From the NCBI GenBank assembly GCA_021372895.1, contig JAJFTP010000095.1, positions 1 to 64,000 of the forward strand: a DNA stretch of 64,000 bases, in the 5' to 3' direction. Below are positions 53,903-63,339 of the stretch, in pieces (position 1 is the stretch's first letter; the number at the start of each line of letters is the position of its first letter). The translations under genes were made by a program, and so were the position numbers. The notes below the pieces were generated by a model. That model was not told the origin of the DNA and did no database searches. It saw only the letters and a list, made by a program, of their open reading frames with translations. This stretch comes from Synergistaceae bacterium. Its GTDB lineage: Bacteria; Synergistota; Synergistia; Synergistales; Synergistaceae.

Positions 53903-55342
53903 TTGCCACTGGAAGCAGATATTGATCTTAGAACTAAAAAAATCCACCTTATGGGTATCGGCGGCGCGGGGATGAGCGGTCTGGCTATCCTGCTTGACCA
54001 GATCGGGGCGGAGGTCTCGGGTTGTGATATGATACAGACCTCTTATTTTAAAAATTTGAATCTTCATAATATTCCTATAGCTATGGGACACGAGGCAAAG
54101 CATATTGAGGATTTTATGCCTGACATACTGGTCTATTCGAGCGCCATCCCTAATGACCACCCAGAGATATTGAATGCGTGGCAGCATGGCATTACAGTTG
54201 CCCGCAGGGCGGAAGTCCTTAGCCTTATCTTCAACGCAAGACGCGGAGTAGGCATAGCCGGAACACATGGCAAAACTACCACTTCTTCGATGATATCTCT
54301 TATTGGGGAAATGGCTGGAATGGATCCAACTGTCGCTATCGGCGGAGAACTTTCAGATATAGGGACGAACGCAAAAATTGGCACCGGTGAATTTATGGTA
54401 GCGGAGCTTGACGAGAGCGATCGTTCTTTTGTATGTTTTCATCCGGAAATAGCGGTAATCACTAATATCGATTGGGATCACAGGGATCACTATATAACAT
54501 TTAAATCTGTCACTGACGCTTTTGCCGAGTTTCTATCCAACAGAAAAGACGGAGGAAAGAGCATACTCTGCATGGAGGATGCGGGAGTCAACAAGCTATG
54601 CAGGGAATATCGCTTAAAGGAAGGCATCGTCACTTATGGCTGGGGTTCAGGCTGGAACTGGGGTGCAACTGAAGTCCAGCACAGCGTTGGCGGGGGGGTT
54701 TCTTACGCCATTAACTATAACGGGAAAAAACTGGACAGGATATCCTTGGTGGTTTCTGGAGAGCATAATGTGCTCAACTCTCTTGCAGCCTGCGCAGCTT
54801 CTTCTGAGATGGGTATTCTTTTATCAGAGGTAAAAAAAGCACTTGCCACGTTCAAGGGCGCGAAACGCAGGCTGCAGAAGATGGGTGAAGTCGGTGATAT
54901 TTTAGTATATGATGACTATGGTCATCACCCCAACGAGATATGCGCGACTCTAAGCACTATACGTAAGATATTTCCGGATAGGCGGTTAGTTACCATATTC
55001 CAGCCTCACCGTTTCAGCCGGACCGCGGCACTCTACAAGGAGTTCGCCGACGTACTCTCGCTTGCGGACAGTGCGTTTATTTTGCCCATATACGGATCTG
55101 ACGAGGTCCCTATAGATGGAGTCTCCTCACAAATGATATTTGACGCAGTCTCCGAGAATAACAGAGCCAATTATGAACTCTCAGGAAATTTTGATGATCT
55201 GGTGAAATCTGTTTGTATAAATGCAAGGGATGGCGATATTATCCTGACGATAGGGGCCGGCAGTGTCGGGACCCTTGGCAGGAAGATATGCAGGACGCTG
55301 GCCGAAATGAGATCATCGGCAGAAAAAGATCAACTTGCTTAA
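53903..55342 (+). CDS. murC: UDP-N-acetylmuramate:L-alanine ligase MurC
   Basis: A 479-residue Mur ligase that starts the stem peptide by adding L-Ala. HLMGIGGAGMSGLA is the N-terminal nucleotide-binding loop, GTHGKTTTSSM the P-loop, DESDRSF and NIDWDHRDHY the family motifs, and DDYGHHPNEICATL the MurC C-terminal signature. The start is TTG 53903, eight bases after AAAGGGG; this leaves 14 bases after murG. Its stop overlaps the murB start. Confidence 0.94.
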   Translation: MPLEADIDLRTKKIHLMGIGGAGMSGLAILLDQIGAEVSGCDMIQTSYFKNLNLHNIPIAMGHEAKHIEDFMPDILVYSSAIPNDHPEILNAWQHGITVARRAEVLSLIFNARRGVGIAGTHGKTTTSSMISLIGEMAGMDPTVAIGGELSDIGTNAKIGTGEFMVAELDESDRSFVCFHPEIAVITNIDWDHRDHYITFKSVTDAFAEFLSNRKDGGKSILCMEDAGVNKLCREYRLKEGIVTYGWGSGWNWGATEVQHSVGGGVSYAINYNGKKLDRISLVVSGEHNVLNSLAACAASSEMGILLSEVKKALATFKGAKRRLQKMGEVGDILVYDDYGHHPNEICATLSTIRKIFPDRRLVTIFQPHRFSRTAALYKEFADVLSLADSAFILPIYGSDEVPIDGVSSQMIFDAVSENNRANYELSGNFDDLVKSVCINARDGDIILTIGAGSVGTLGRKICRTLAEMRSSAEKDQLA

Positions 55343-56219
55343 AAATTATCCGCTGCGCGAGCTCAATACATGGAATGTCGGGGGATGCTGTTCTTTTTTT
55401 GCATCACCCCGCTCAATTAAGGATGCACATGACATCCTCCTATCTGCTCTGCGCGGAGGAGAGAGGCTTTATATACTTGGAGGAGGCTCTAATATTCTTG
55501 TAAATGACGGACATTTACAGGCAGTGGTTCTGTATACCGGATATCTCAATGGGATATATATAAAAGAAGTAACTTCAGATGGCATCGTTCAGATTGAAGT
55601 TGAGTCCGGATTTTCTGTCAGAAAACTGCAGGAGCTTGCCATCAAGAATGGATGGGGAGGCCTGGAATTCCTGACCGGTATTCCGGGGAGCGTCGGGGGG
55701 GCGCTTTGGGGTAATGCAGGAGCCCAAGGCGAAGGGTTTTCCCCTCTGGTTAAAATACTTGACACCGTTGATTATGACGGCAACATAAGCATACTGACCG
55801 AAAAAGATTTGAACTGGAATTATCGCGAATGTCCATGTGACAGAGAAAAGACGCTCTTCATTACAAAATGTACTCTTAAACTTAGCAAGGCATCGCAAAA
55901 TGTCATATTCGAACGTATGAAATATTTTGCCGAGATGAAAAAGGGGCAGCCGCTTGGCAAAAAAACCGCCGGCTGTGTCTTTAAAAACCCCCCAGGGGAC
56001 AGCGCCGGCCGGTTGCTGGATGGCGCCGGATGTAAAGGGATCAGTATTGGCGGCGCAGTTGTATCTGAAATTCATGCTAATTTTATAGTAAATAAGGGCG
56101 ATGCAACTGCCCGGGATATTTTTACGCTCAGTGAGCGATGCAGGGAACGTGTTTATTCACAATATGGGGTAGGGCTTGATTATGAAATTCATTTTTTCGG
56201 GGATTTCGAGAAAAGCTAA
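55335..56219 (+). CDS. murB: UDP-N-acetylenolpyruvoylglucosamine reductase MurB (type II)
   Basis: A 294-residue FAD enzyme that reduces enolpyruvyl-UDP-GlcNAc to UDP-MurNAc. FAD-binding LGGGSNILV and GIPGSVGGALWGNAGA are clear, and the chain lacks the type I insertion. In the motif KKTAGCVFKNP the residue that is the catalytic proton-donor Ser in E. coli MurB is Cys. C-terminal EIHANFIVNKG is standard. The start TTG 55335 overlaps the murC stop by eight bases and has only a weak ribosome site. Its end overlaps ftsQ. Confidence 0.93.
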   Translation: MLKNYPLRELNTWNVGGCCSFFASPRSIKDAHDILLSALRGGERLYILGGGSNILVNDGHLQAVVLYTGYLNGIYIKEVTSDGIVQIEVESGFSVRKLQELAIKNGWGGLEFLTGIPGSVGGALWGNAGAQGEGFSPLVKILDTVDYDGNISILTEKDLNWNYRECPCDREKTLFITKCTLKLSKASQNVIFERMKYFAEMKKGQPLGKKTAGCVFKNPPGDSAGRLLDGAGCKGISIGGAVVSEIHANFIVNKGDATARDIFTLSERCRERVYSQYGVGLDYEIHFFGDFEKS

Positions 56220-57003
56220 GAATAAAATCAAAATCTGCCTGATCCTGGCTGCACTTGTGGCCGGGTCTCTGATTGCTGTAGAGTCAAGGTATGCCGTCTT
56301 CAGGCTCCGGGACATTGAAGTCTCCCCGCAGGGTATACTGCCGCAGCATGCCATCTGGGGCACTCTTTCTTCTGCACAGGAACGATGCTGGCCTTTTTTC
56401 TGGGTTTTAAGAGGCAGCTATGAAGGACTCATTGAAAAATATTATCCTGTGGATATCAAATTATTTCTGTCCGGCTGGGGCAGGGTCACAATGAAAGTTT
56501 TTCCCCTGAAACCTGCTTTTATGATGTACTGGGGCGGCAGATTCTGGTATGTCTCGACAGGAGGCAAGGTGTGGCAGGCTTCTCTTGTAGAAAATAAGTT
56601 TGTCCCCGAAGAAGCAGTGCGCTCACTCCCGATCCTTTCCTGGGGCAGTGACAGAATAACTCCGATCGATCTGACTGCGGATCATGGCAACGTATTGTCT
56701 TCGAGCCTTCCGATCCCGCGAATATTGAAATGGTATGAAAATCTCAACTCCATCGGATGGAGTCACAGTGTTAAATTTATCCAGGCAGGAGTCAAGGAGG
56801 GCCAGCCCGTTGTGCGGCTTATATTTTATAATCAGGTCGGAGAAAGCGGCGTAGACATGCTTTTTACTGATGACCCTGCGGAATGGCATGCGTCAGCCCT
56901 TGCCGTAAAAAAAATATATCAGGATCCAAAGAAGATCCCGCCAGGAATATCCATAGATACGACATACAAGGATAAGATTTTAGTCAAAAATAAGGTAGAA
57001 TAG
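56182..57003 (+). CDS. ftsQ: FtsQ/DivIB-like septal protein
   Basis: A 273-residue bitopic protein: short basic cytoplasmic head (KFIFSGISRKAKNKIK), one membrane segment (about 18-35), then a POTRA-like domain (VFRLRDIEVSPQGILPQHAI) and a beta domain with WYVSTGGKVW. Conservation is low, as is common for FtsQ, so the call depends on topology plus position between murB and ftsA. I use ATG 56182, seven bases after GTAGGG; TTG 56176 is just upstream. It links the FtsL-containing complex to the division machinery. Confidence 0.8.
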   Translation: MKFIFSGISRKAKNKIKICLILAALVAGSLIAVESRYAVFRLRDIEVSPQGILPQHAIWGTLSSAQERCWPFFWVLRGSYEGLIEKYYPVDIKLFLSGWGRVTMKVFPLKPAFMMYWGGRFWYVSTGGKVWQASLVENKFVPEEAVRSLPILSWGSDRITPIDLTADHGNVLSSSLPIPRILKWYENLNSIGWSHSVKFIQAGVKEGQPVVRLIFYNQVGESGVDMLFTDDPAEWHASALAVKKIYQDPKKIPPGISIDTTYKDKILVKNKVE

Positions 57004-57045
57004 ACACCATATTATTAAATCTTATTAGAAGAGGGGGCTATTTGC

Positions 57046-58398
57046 TTGTTTAAGAAAGCCTCAGGTTATTTGGCAGAAAAAGAACCAGAACTGCTTGCGG
57101 GCCTCGATCTTGGTACGAGCAAAGTCACAGTTGTGGTTGCAGAGCGTGAGCAGGGCAGCGACGAAGCTCAGATTATCGGAGTCGGTCAGGCTCCCTCAAA
57201 CGGGATAAGAAAAGGTCTCATTGTGAACCTTGATCAGGCCGTTCGTTCGGTTAAGCAGGCCGTCAACGATGCACAAAACATGGTTGGTCAGGACATAACG
57301 GAGGTAACTGTCGCTTTCGGGGGGGGAGAAGTGACAAGTATACGCTCTAAGGGCATGGTTTCTCTTGGGCGCAGCCCGCGGCCGGTAATGCAGCTTGACA
57401 TTGAACGTGTGATTGAAGCTGCTCAGGCAGATGTGGCTGTCCCTGCTAATCAAAGCATTCTGCATACGATACCGGTCGAATATTCACTTGATGGTAATGT
57501 CGGGATAGATGATCCTCTCGGCATGACGGCGATGAGACTTGATATACAGCTACAGTCCGTTATAGTCCCTACTGCTACCATTCAGAATGTGCTGAACTGT
57601 GTCGACAAGGCCGGTCTTGATGTTTCAGGGCTTATTATAAAGCCACTGGCTGCGGCGCTCGGAGTTCTTTCTCCGGAAGAGGCCCTTGCCGGTGCGGCTG
57701 TGATAGATATCGGGGGCGGCACGACCGGCGTTGCCGTATTCTCAGATGGGAGGCCGAAACACCTTGGCCTTATTTCGGTCGGCGGAGATCATATCACGAA
57801 TGATGTCGGCAATGTTCTTAAACTCCCGCTAAATAAGGCAGAAGAATTAAAAAGAGAGGTATCTGTCTTTACAGCCCCCGAGGATGCAGAAGAAATAATT
57901 GATTTTGTCTACAACACACGAAACTATAGACTCTCAAAACTTGACCTGTACGAAATTGTCAGATGCCGGTTAGAGGAACTTTTTGACGTCCTTGTAAGGC
58001 CTGAGATAAAAGCAGCCGATATTTCAATGCTGCCTGCCGGGATCATACTTACAGGAGGTGTTTCCAAAACTGAGGGCATAGATGCATTTCTGCTGGATAT
58101 GATGGATCTTCCGGCGCGCGTGTCTGTCCCCATAGATGCCGGACGTATGCCGCCGGGGAGGAACACGCAGGAATATTCATCTGCTGCCGGGATTATCCGA
58201 TATATAATAGAAAGGGAAAGGGATCCGTTCCGTTACCTTGATAATCCGCTCATTATGAAAAACGGCAATGATGCCGTCGGCGCCAGGCAGTCGATAATAC
58301 CCGATAGGGGAATACCGATCCAGACAAAAGATAAAATTCCCGGCAGCGGCTTCGATCCTTTCGGCAGTCTTAAAAAAATATTTCGTGATTTGTTTTGA
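57046..58398 (+). CDS. ftsA: cell-division actin homologue FtsA
   Basis: A 450-residue actin-fold ATPase that tethers FtsZ to the membrane. [16 protein letters not shown] is phosphate loop 1; the 1C subdomain lies near [29 protein letters not shown] is phosphate loop 2, and [11 protein letters not shown] is the adenosine motif. The chain ends in a basic amphipathic helix, [12 protein letters not shown], the membrane-targeting sequence. The start is TTG 57046, eight bases after GAGGGGG. Confidence 0.96.
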   Translation: MFKKASGYLAEKEPELLAGLDLGTSKVTVVVAEREQGSDEAQIIGVGQAPSNGIRKGLIVNLDQAVRSVKQAVNDAQNMVGQDITEVTVAFGGGEVTSIRSKGMVSLGRSPRPVMQLDIERVIEAAQADVAVPANQSILHTIPVEYSLDGNVGIDDPLGMTAMRLDIQLQSVIVPTATIQNVLNCVDKAGLDVSGLIIKPLAAALGVLSPEEALAGAAVIDIGGGTTGVAVFSDGRPKHLGLISVGGDHITNDVGNVLKLPLNKAEELKREVSVFTAPEDAEEIIDFVYNTRNYRLSKLDLYEIVRCRLEELFDVLVRPEIKAADISMLPAGIILTGGVSKTEGIDAFLLDMMDLPARVSVPIDAGRMPPGRNTQEYSSAAGIIRYIIERERDPFRYLDNPLIMKNGNDAVGARQSIIPDRGIPIQTKDKIPGSGFDPFGSLKKIFRDLF

Positions 58399-58433
58399 TT
58401 TATAATTCCCGAAGAATTAGGAGGGAGGCAGTT

Positions 58434-59819
58434 ATGCCTGAGATGTCAGAAATATTCCAGCTTGATAAATCAAACTATCCCACAAGGGAAATCATAAAGG
58501 TCATAGGAGTAGGCGGTGCCGGAAACAATGCCCTTAACCATATAATCAGGGGCGGCATATGCGGTGTGGAGTTTATTGCTGCGAATACGGATGTGGCGCA
58601 TCTGGAGCTGTCAGAGGCCCCCTCGAGGATCATACTTGGCAAAGAGCTTACAAAGGGTCTGGGGGCCGGATCTGACCCTGAGATCGGCTGTAAATCGGCA
58701 CAGGAATCCAGGGAGGAAATCCGTGCGGCAATTGAAGGAGCAGATATGGTCTTTATAGCTGCCGGAATGGGCGGCGGTACCGGGACCGGAGCGGCACCGG
58801 TGATTGCATCTCTGGCAAGGGATGCCGGTTCGCTCGTTGTTGCGGTCGTCACACGGCCGTTCATGTTTGAGGGCAGGAGACGTATAGCTCAGGCAGAATC
58901 AGGCATAATACAGCTCAGGGATAAAGTGGACGCACTTATTGTCATTCCGAACGACAGGCTGCTGAGCATTACTGATAAAAAAACTTCAATAAATGATGCG
59001 TTCCGTCTTGCGGACGGAGTCCTCCATCAGGCAGTGCAGGGGGTAACAGACCTTATACTGCGCCCTGGACTGGTAAATGTTGACTTTGCCGACGTTAAGA
59101 CGATAATGTCGAACGCCGGGACGGCAATTATGGGAATAGGAGAGGGCTACGGAGAAAAACGCGCTGCCACTGCAGCCTACAATGCTATAAACAGTCCTCT
59201 GATGGAGACCAGGATGAGCGGTGCAAAGGGAATACTTTTTAACATCACAGGCGGGGCAAACGTAGGGATCCACGAGGTTGAAGAGGCTACCAGAATAATA
59301 ACAGAGGCGGCAGATGAAGATGCATTTATTATCTGGGGGCATCTTTTTGACCCAGAGATGGAGGATTCTATTCAGATTACGGTCATAGCAACCGGTTTTG
59401 ACTCTTCTGACATAAATAAACAGGACAAAACAATTCCTGATGTACCTATAATTACAAACAGCAATCTTAATATTTCTGCTGTCAAGAATTTAAACATGTT
59501 TACGTCCGGAAAATCATCTGGTGTCACGCACAATACTACAGCAGGACAGGTTTTCCGTCCGGTAATAAAGGCAGAAAAGCCGCCGGTATCATCAGAAGTC
59601 ATACAAGACATAAGGGGAGAGGAGCCGACATTTGAGAGCGAGGCTCGCCATGTTATAAAAAAATCCTCTTTTGATCAGGGTGTTGCTGTGATAAAGCAGC
59701 CTCGCGCGGCAATTTCTCAGCCGATGACCTCGGCAGAGGAAGATCTCTTTAAGGGCAGCGGTGTTCCTGTTGACCAATATGATATTCCCGCCTATATCAG
59801 ACGGAGGCGTAAATCCTGA
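58434..59819 (+). CDS. ftsZ: cell-division tubulin homologue FtsZ
   Basis: A 461-residue GTPase that forms the division ring. GGAGNNALN near residue 27 and the tubulin signature GGGTGTG (113-119) bind GTP; the T7 loop is [11 protein letters not shown]. After the globular domain (to about 330) a long linker of about 110 residues leads to the conserved tail [12 protein letters not shown] that binds FtsA. I start at ATG 58434 behind GGAGGGAGG; a frame from 58395 overlaps ftsA. The stop overlaps a probable CTG start of the next gene. Confidence 0.97.
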   Translation: MPEMSEIFQLDKSNYPTREIIKVIGVGGAGNNALNHIIRGGICGVEFIAANTDVAHLELSEAPSRIILGKELTKGLGAGSDPEIGCKSAQESREEIRAAIEGADMVFIAAGMGGGTGTGAAPVIASLARDAGSLVVAVVTRPFMFEGRRRIAQAESGIIQLRDKVDALIVIPNDRLLSITDKKTSINDAFRLADGVLHQAVQGVTDLILRPGLVNVDFADVKTIMSNAGTAIMGIGEGYGEKRAATAAYNAINSPLMETRMSGAKGILFNITGGANVGIHEVEEATRIITEAADEDAFIIWGHLFDPEMEDSIQITVIATGFDSSDINKQDKTIPDVPIITNSNLNISAVKNLNMFTSGKSSGVTHNTTAGQVFRPVIKAEKPPVSSEVIQDIRGEEPTFESEARHVIKKSSFDQGVAVIKQPRAAISQPMTSAEEDLFKGSGVPVDQYDIPAYIRRRRKS

Positions 59820-61354
59820 ATATTAGAGAAAGGCCCGGTGCATCGACAGGAAAAATAACAGCTTGGCAGAGTTGGGAAAAATATCGTGTCGATGAAAAAT
59901 GGACAACAGGACTGCCTAAGGGTGGAGATCTCCCTTGGGCTTTGTTTTATCCGGCGGATTATTCAATAGGGGCATCTAATCTTGGCATCCATTATGTTTT
60001 CAGACTCCTCAGAGAGTCGGGTGTGGCGGTTGAACGTTTTTTTGCGGAGCCCATACCTTATCGCTCAGTTGATGCTGACACGCTGCTGGAGCGATTCCCC
60101 ATAATAACTGCCGGAGTGTCGTATGAGGCCGGAGCTGATGTTTTCTTCAGGTGGCTCCACGGAGCACATGTCCCGCTTATGCCCGCTGACAGGGCGGCCG
60201 GAGGTTATCCGGTGATTGGGGCAGGCGGGGCGATGACTTATATAAACCCGCTTATCCTCTCCGGCGTATGTGATTTTATCGTACTTGGGGATGCCCTGGA
60301 TGTACTTCCGCACATGACCGACTGTCTGAGACGCTACATGTCCGGCGGAGACAGGAAATTATTATGGGAGGAGCTGGCGGGACATCCTTCGATCCTTGTA
60401 CCTCCAATTCATCTTTCCTGCGGGGGCACCATGGCAAAGAGGATTACAGGAAGGTGTCTGCCTCTTGATTCAACCTACCCTATGTACAACAGCTGGGTCA
60501 CGCCCAAGAGCGTGTTTGGGAACTCGTTGCTTTTGGAACTCCAAAGAGGCTGCATAAGGAACTGTTCTTACTGTACTCTACCCGGATGTTTTGGAAAAAT
60601 GAGATCACGCGGTTTTGGGACTATTAAAAAAGAGCTGGACAAAGTGCTTGAGATAACATCCGTGCAGAAGATAGGGCTTGTTACTCCTGAAGCCGGGGAT
60701 TATGCCGACATGGATCAGCTGCTTGAATATCTTGAGATAAAAAACATGAACGTTTCTTTTGCTTCTTTGAGGCTTGACCGGTTGACTGAAAAAATGTTAG
60801 CCGCACTTATCAGAGGAGGCCGACACAGCATAACGGTAGCACCTGAGACAGGAAGCGACGATTTAAGGTTTTCCTGCGGGAAAAAATTTACAAATGAACT
60901 GATACTTGAAAAGCTTTCCCTTGCCAAAGCAATGGGCATTGATCAGGTAAAACTCTATTTTATGGTTGGTCTGCCGGAAGAAAATGAAGAACATATTTCC
61001 GCCATCAGCAAACTTTGTAGTTCCGTAATTGAGGAAACAGGGCAAAATCTTATATTATCTGTAAACCCGTTTGTACCGAAACCCGGTACCCAATGGATGA
61101 AAGCCCCTTTTGTAGGGATTTCCGAAATACGTAAAAAATACAGAAGAATTGCATCAGAGATCCGCAGTATAGGCAAAAAAGCTCCGCAGATGAGATTTAC
61201 GAGCCCTAAAGAGGCCGAAACTGAGTTTGATCTTACATGGTACGGATATTTTGACAGTATTAATCTGGCAAAAGAGATAAGCTCCGGACAAAAAAATAAA
61301 AATGCACATTCCAGCAGAGACAAAACACTGTTAGAATTAGACAGTCTCAGGTAG
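59816..61354 (+). CDS. radical SAM protein with N-terminal B12-binding-like domain
   Basis: A radical SAM enzyme of the TIGR03960-like type (methylthiotransferase-like radical SAM fold; reaction unknown). The N-terminal domain, [20 protein letters not shown] onward, resembles a cobalamin-binding Rossmann domain; the FeS motif is [10 protein letters not shown] (C-x3-C-x2-C) in the middle, and [10 protein letters not shown] and [12 protein letters not shown] follow. The frame is open without a stop back to 59813, but the only standard start inside is TTG 59942, which cuts off the conserved-looking region before LPWALFYP and has no good ribosome site. CTG 59816 lies eight bases after GGAGG and overlaps the ftsZ stop as CTGA, so I take it as the start (about 512 residues). 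If wrong, the gene is 59942-61354. Confidence 0.78.
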   Translation: MNIRERPGASTGKITAWQSWEKYRVDEKWTTGLPKGGDLPWALFYPADYSIGASNLGIHYVFRLLRESGVAVERFFAEPIPYRSVDADTLLERFPIITAGVSYEAGADVFFRWLHGAHVPLMPADRAAGGYPVIGAGGAMTYINPLILSGVCDFIVLGDALDVLPHMTDCLRRYMSGGDRKLLWEELAGHPSILVPPIHLSCGGTMAKRITGRCLPLDSTYPMYNSWVTPKSVFGNSLLLELQRGCIRNCSYCTLPGCFGKMRSRGFGTIKKELDKVLEITSVQKIGLVTPEAGDYADMDQLLEYLEIKNMNVSFASLRLDRLTEKMLAALIRGGRHSITVAPETGSDDLRFSCGKKFTNELILEKLSLAKAMGIDQVKLYFMVGLPEENEEHISAISKLCSSVIEETGQNLILSVNPFVPKPGTQWMKAPFVGISEIRKKYRRIASEIRSIGKKAPQMRFTSPKEAETEFDLTWYGYFDSINLAKEISSGQKNKNAHSSRDKTLLELDSLR

Positions 61355-61378
61355 TCTTATGCAAAGGGGTGGGATTGG

Positions 61379-62065
61379 ATGGTAACAAGAAAAACGCACA
61401 ACTACAAAGAAAGGAAGCCAATGGCTACTTTTGGACAGTTTATATTGCCGTTGGCAGCGCTTATGGCTTTAGCACTTCTGTTTTTCAGTGTTAAATTATT
61501 CTTTCTTGATCCGAACGATGCATCGATGCCGATCGAAAATCAGATCGCGACCGAGCAGCCTCGGTCAAATGATGATAAAAAGAATGAGGTGGCTCCAACA
61601 GGGCAGACGATCGTAAAGAAAGAAGAGAAGAAAACTTCCCCTGTCGTTATTGCAAAGCCTGTTGATGCAAATAAGTCAGAGGTAAAACAGGAAACGAAAG
61701 CTATTCCGACAGATATAAAACAGGAAAAAATACCGCCTAAAACAACAATTCAGCAGAATACAGCCAAGACAGGCACAGTTCAACCGGCGTCTGTAAAGCA
61801 ACAGCCATCTGCTTCTTTAGAAGAAAAGGGGGCTGGGCGCTGGGATGTACAGATAGGCGGTTTTTCATCTAAAAACAATGCGCAACAGATTTTTGAAAAA
61901 GCTAAAGAACAAGGATATGATGTTTATATGATTGAATCTGTGTTCAATAATGCACCCTTTTACAAGGTTCGCGTAAAAGGCGCGAATAACAAAGATGATG
62001 CACAGAAAATATCGTCCAAACTTCAGGAAAAGGGATATCCCGTATATCTTGTCGAAATAAAATAA
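61379..62065 (+). CDS. SPOR-domain protein with one membrane anchor
   Basis: A 228-residue bitopic protein: basic head (VTRKTHNYKERK), one membrane segment (about 19-42), a long low-complexity Lys/Gln/Pro/Thr linker and a C-terminal SPOR domain (from GRWDVQIGGFSSK, about 152-228). SPOR domains bind peptidoglycan strands lacking stem peptides at the division site, so a role like FtsN or DedD is plausible, helped by the position behind ftsZ. The start ATG 61379 follows GGGGTGGGA. Confidence 0.85.
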   Translation: MVTRKTHNYKERKPMATFGQFILPLAALMALALLFFSVKLFFLDPNDASMPIENQIATEQPRSNDDKKNEVAPTGQTIVKKEEKKTSPVVIAKPVDANKSEVKQETKAIPTDIKQEKIPPKTTIQQNTAKTGTVQPASVKQQPSASLEEKGAGRWDVQIGGFSSKNNAQQIFEKAKEQGYDVYMIESVFNNAPFYKVRVKGANNKDDAQKISSKLQEKGYPVYLVEIK

Positions 62066-62103
62066 GCAGTAATTTTTTCAATCGATGAAAGGCAGCTGAG
62101 TTT

Positions 62104-63339
62104 ATGGCAGGTTTTGTAAAAGAGGTGACACCAAGGCTACAGGCACTGGAATATGTGTCTGGATCTCTCTGTTTTCCCTGGGATACGAATCTCCGTGTGA
62201 TCCCTCTGGAAAATTCAATAGGGAGAAGACTTTCCAATGCACAGTTATCCGATATGCCTTATCCACCTTATACCAGAAGCCTGCGTGATGGGTATGCCGT
62301 ACGGAGTTCGGATGTATCGGCGGCCACATATGGTACGCCAACCTTTCTGAACAAGATCGGCGAAGTTACAATGGGAATAATTCCAGATGTCCTTATTTCT
62401 AGCGGAGAAGCGGCGGCTATTCCGACCGGAGGCGTTTTGCCTGAGGGCACGGATTCAGTTGTTATGCTTGAGGATACTTGTCTTACGGGCGGTTGGGTCG
62501 AAGTACGCAAAGGCGTGCAGTCAGGTGAAAATATTATAAAAGCCGGAGAAGAGATAAAAGTCGGAGAACAGATACTCGGGAGAGGAGATATTGTTGATTT
62601 CCGCTCTGTCAGCCTGCTTGCGACTCTTGGAATAAATAAGGTCTCCACGGTGGACCTTCGAATAAATCTACTCAGCACAGGTGATGAGATCGTACCGGTG
62701 GAGGTTTCTCCGTTGCCGCCAGGTTGTATAAGGGATGCCAATGGATTGTCTTTGTGCGCGATGCTGCAGCGTTATGGATTTGCCTCGGAATACCGCGGGA
62801 TAGTCTCCGACGATGGCGTACTTTTTGAGAAAAGAGTTGCTGATGAGCTTGCGGATTGTGACGTGCTTGTCTTGAGCGGAGGGTCGTCTGTGGGCGTCAG
62901 GGATCATTGCTCCAGAGTGCTGGAATCATTGCCTTCGCCCGGACTTCTTGTCCGTGGTGTAAATATAGTGCCGGGCAAACCGACTCTTATAGCAGGCTGT
63001 TATGATAAAAAGAAACTTGTCGTGAGTCTGCCCGGACATCCTTTGTCTTGCCTTACGGCAGCTTATGTCATTCTTATTCCTCTTTTGCTGCTGCTTATAG
63101 GTGCGGAGAATGAAACGCATGGAAACAGGTTATTTCTTGAGCTTGCAAAAGATCTGACTGCCAGATCGGGCCCGGAGGAATTTACTCCGTGTTGTATAAA
63201 GGCTGATGGGAGGGTCTCTCCTCTTCTTGCGAAATCAGGGTATGTATCCGGGTTGACGTCAGCTGACGGGCTGATCAGAATACCTGAGGATCGTGAAACG
63301 ATGAGAGCCGGAGATATCGTGGAGGTGTGGACATGGTAA
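62104..63339 (+). CDS. moeA: molybdopterin molybdenumtransferase MoeA
   Basis: A 411-residue enzyme that inserts molybdenum (or tungsten) into adenylated molybdopterin. MoeA landmarks in order: SLRDGYAVRSSD, SGEAAAIPTGGVLPEGTDSVVM, LLSTGDEIVP, LSGGSSVGVRDH and SLPGHPLSCLTAAYV. All expected catalytic-region motifs are present. The start ATG 62104 has only a weak ribosome site. A second moeA-like gene begins before it ends, so the two are translationally coupled. Confidence 0.93.
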   Translation: MAGFVKEVTPRLQALEYVSGSLCFPWDTNLRVIPLENSIGRRLSNAQLSDMPYPPYTRSLRDGYAVRSSDVSAATYGTPTFLNKIGEVTMGIIPDVLISSGEAAAIPTGGVLPEGTDSVVMLEDTCLTGGWVEVRKGVQSGENIIKAGEEIKVGEQILGRGDIVDFRSVSLLATLGINKVSTVDLRINLLSTGDEIVPVEVSPLPPGCIRDANGLSLCAMLQRYGFASEYRGIVSDDGVLFEKRVADELADCDVLVLSGGSSVGVRDHCSRVLESLPSPGLLVRGVNIVPGKPTLIAGCYDKKKLVVSLPGHPLSCLTAAYVILIPLLLLLIGAENETHGNRLFLELAKDLTARSGPEEFTPCCIKADGRVSPLLAKSGYVSGLTSADGLIRIPEDRETMRAGDIVEVWTW

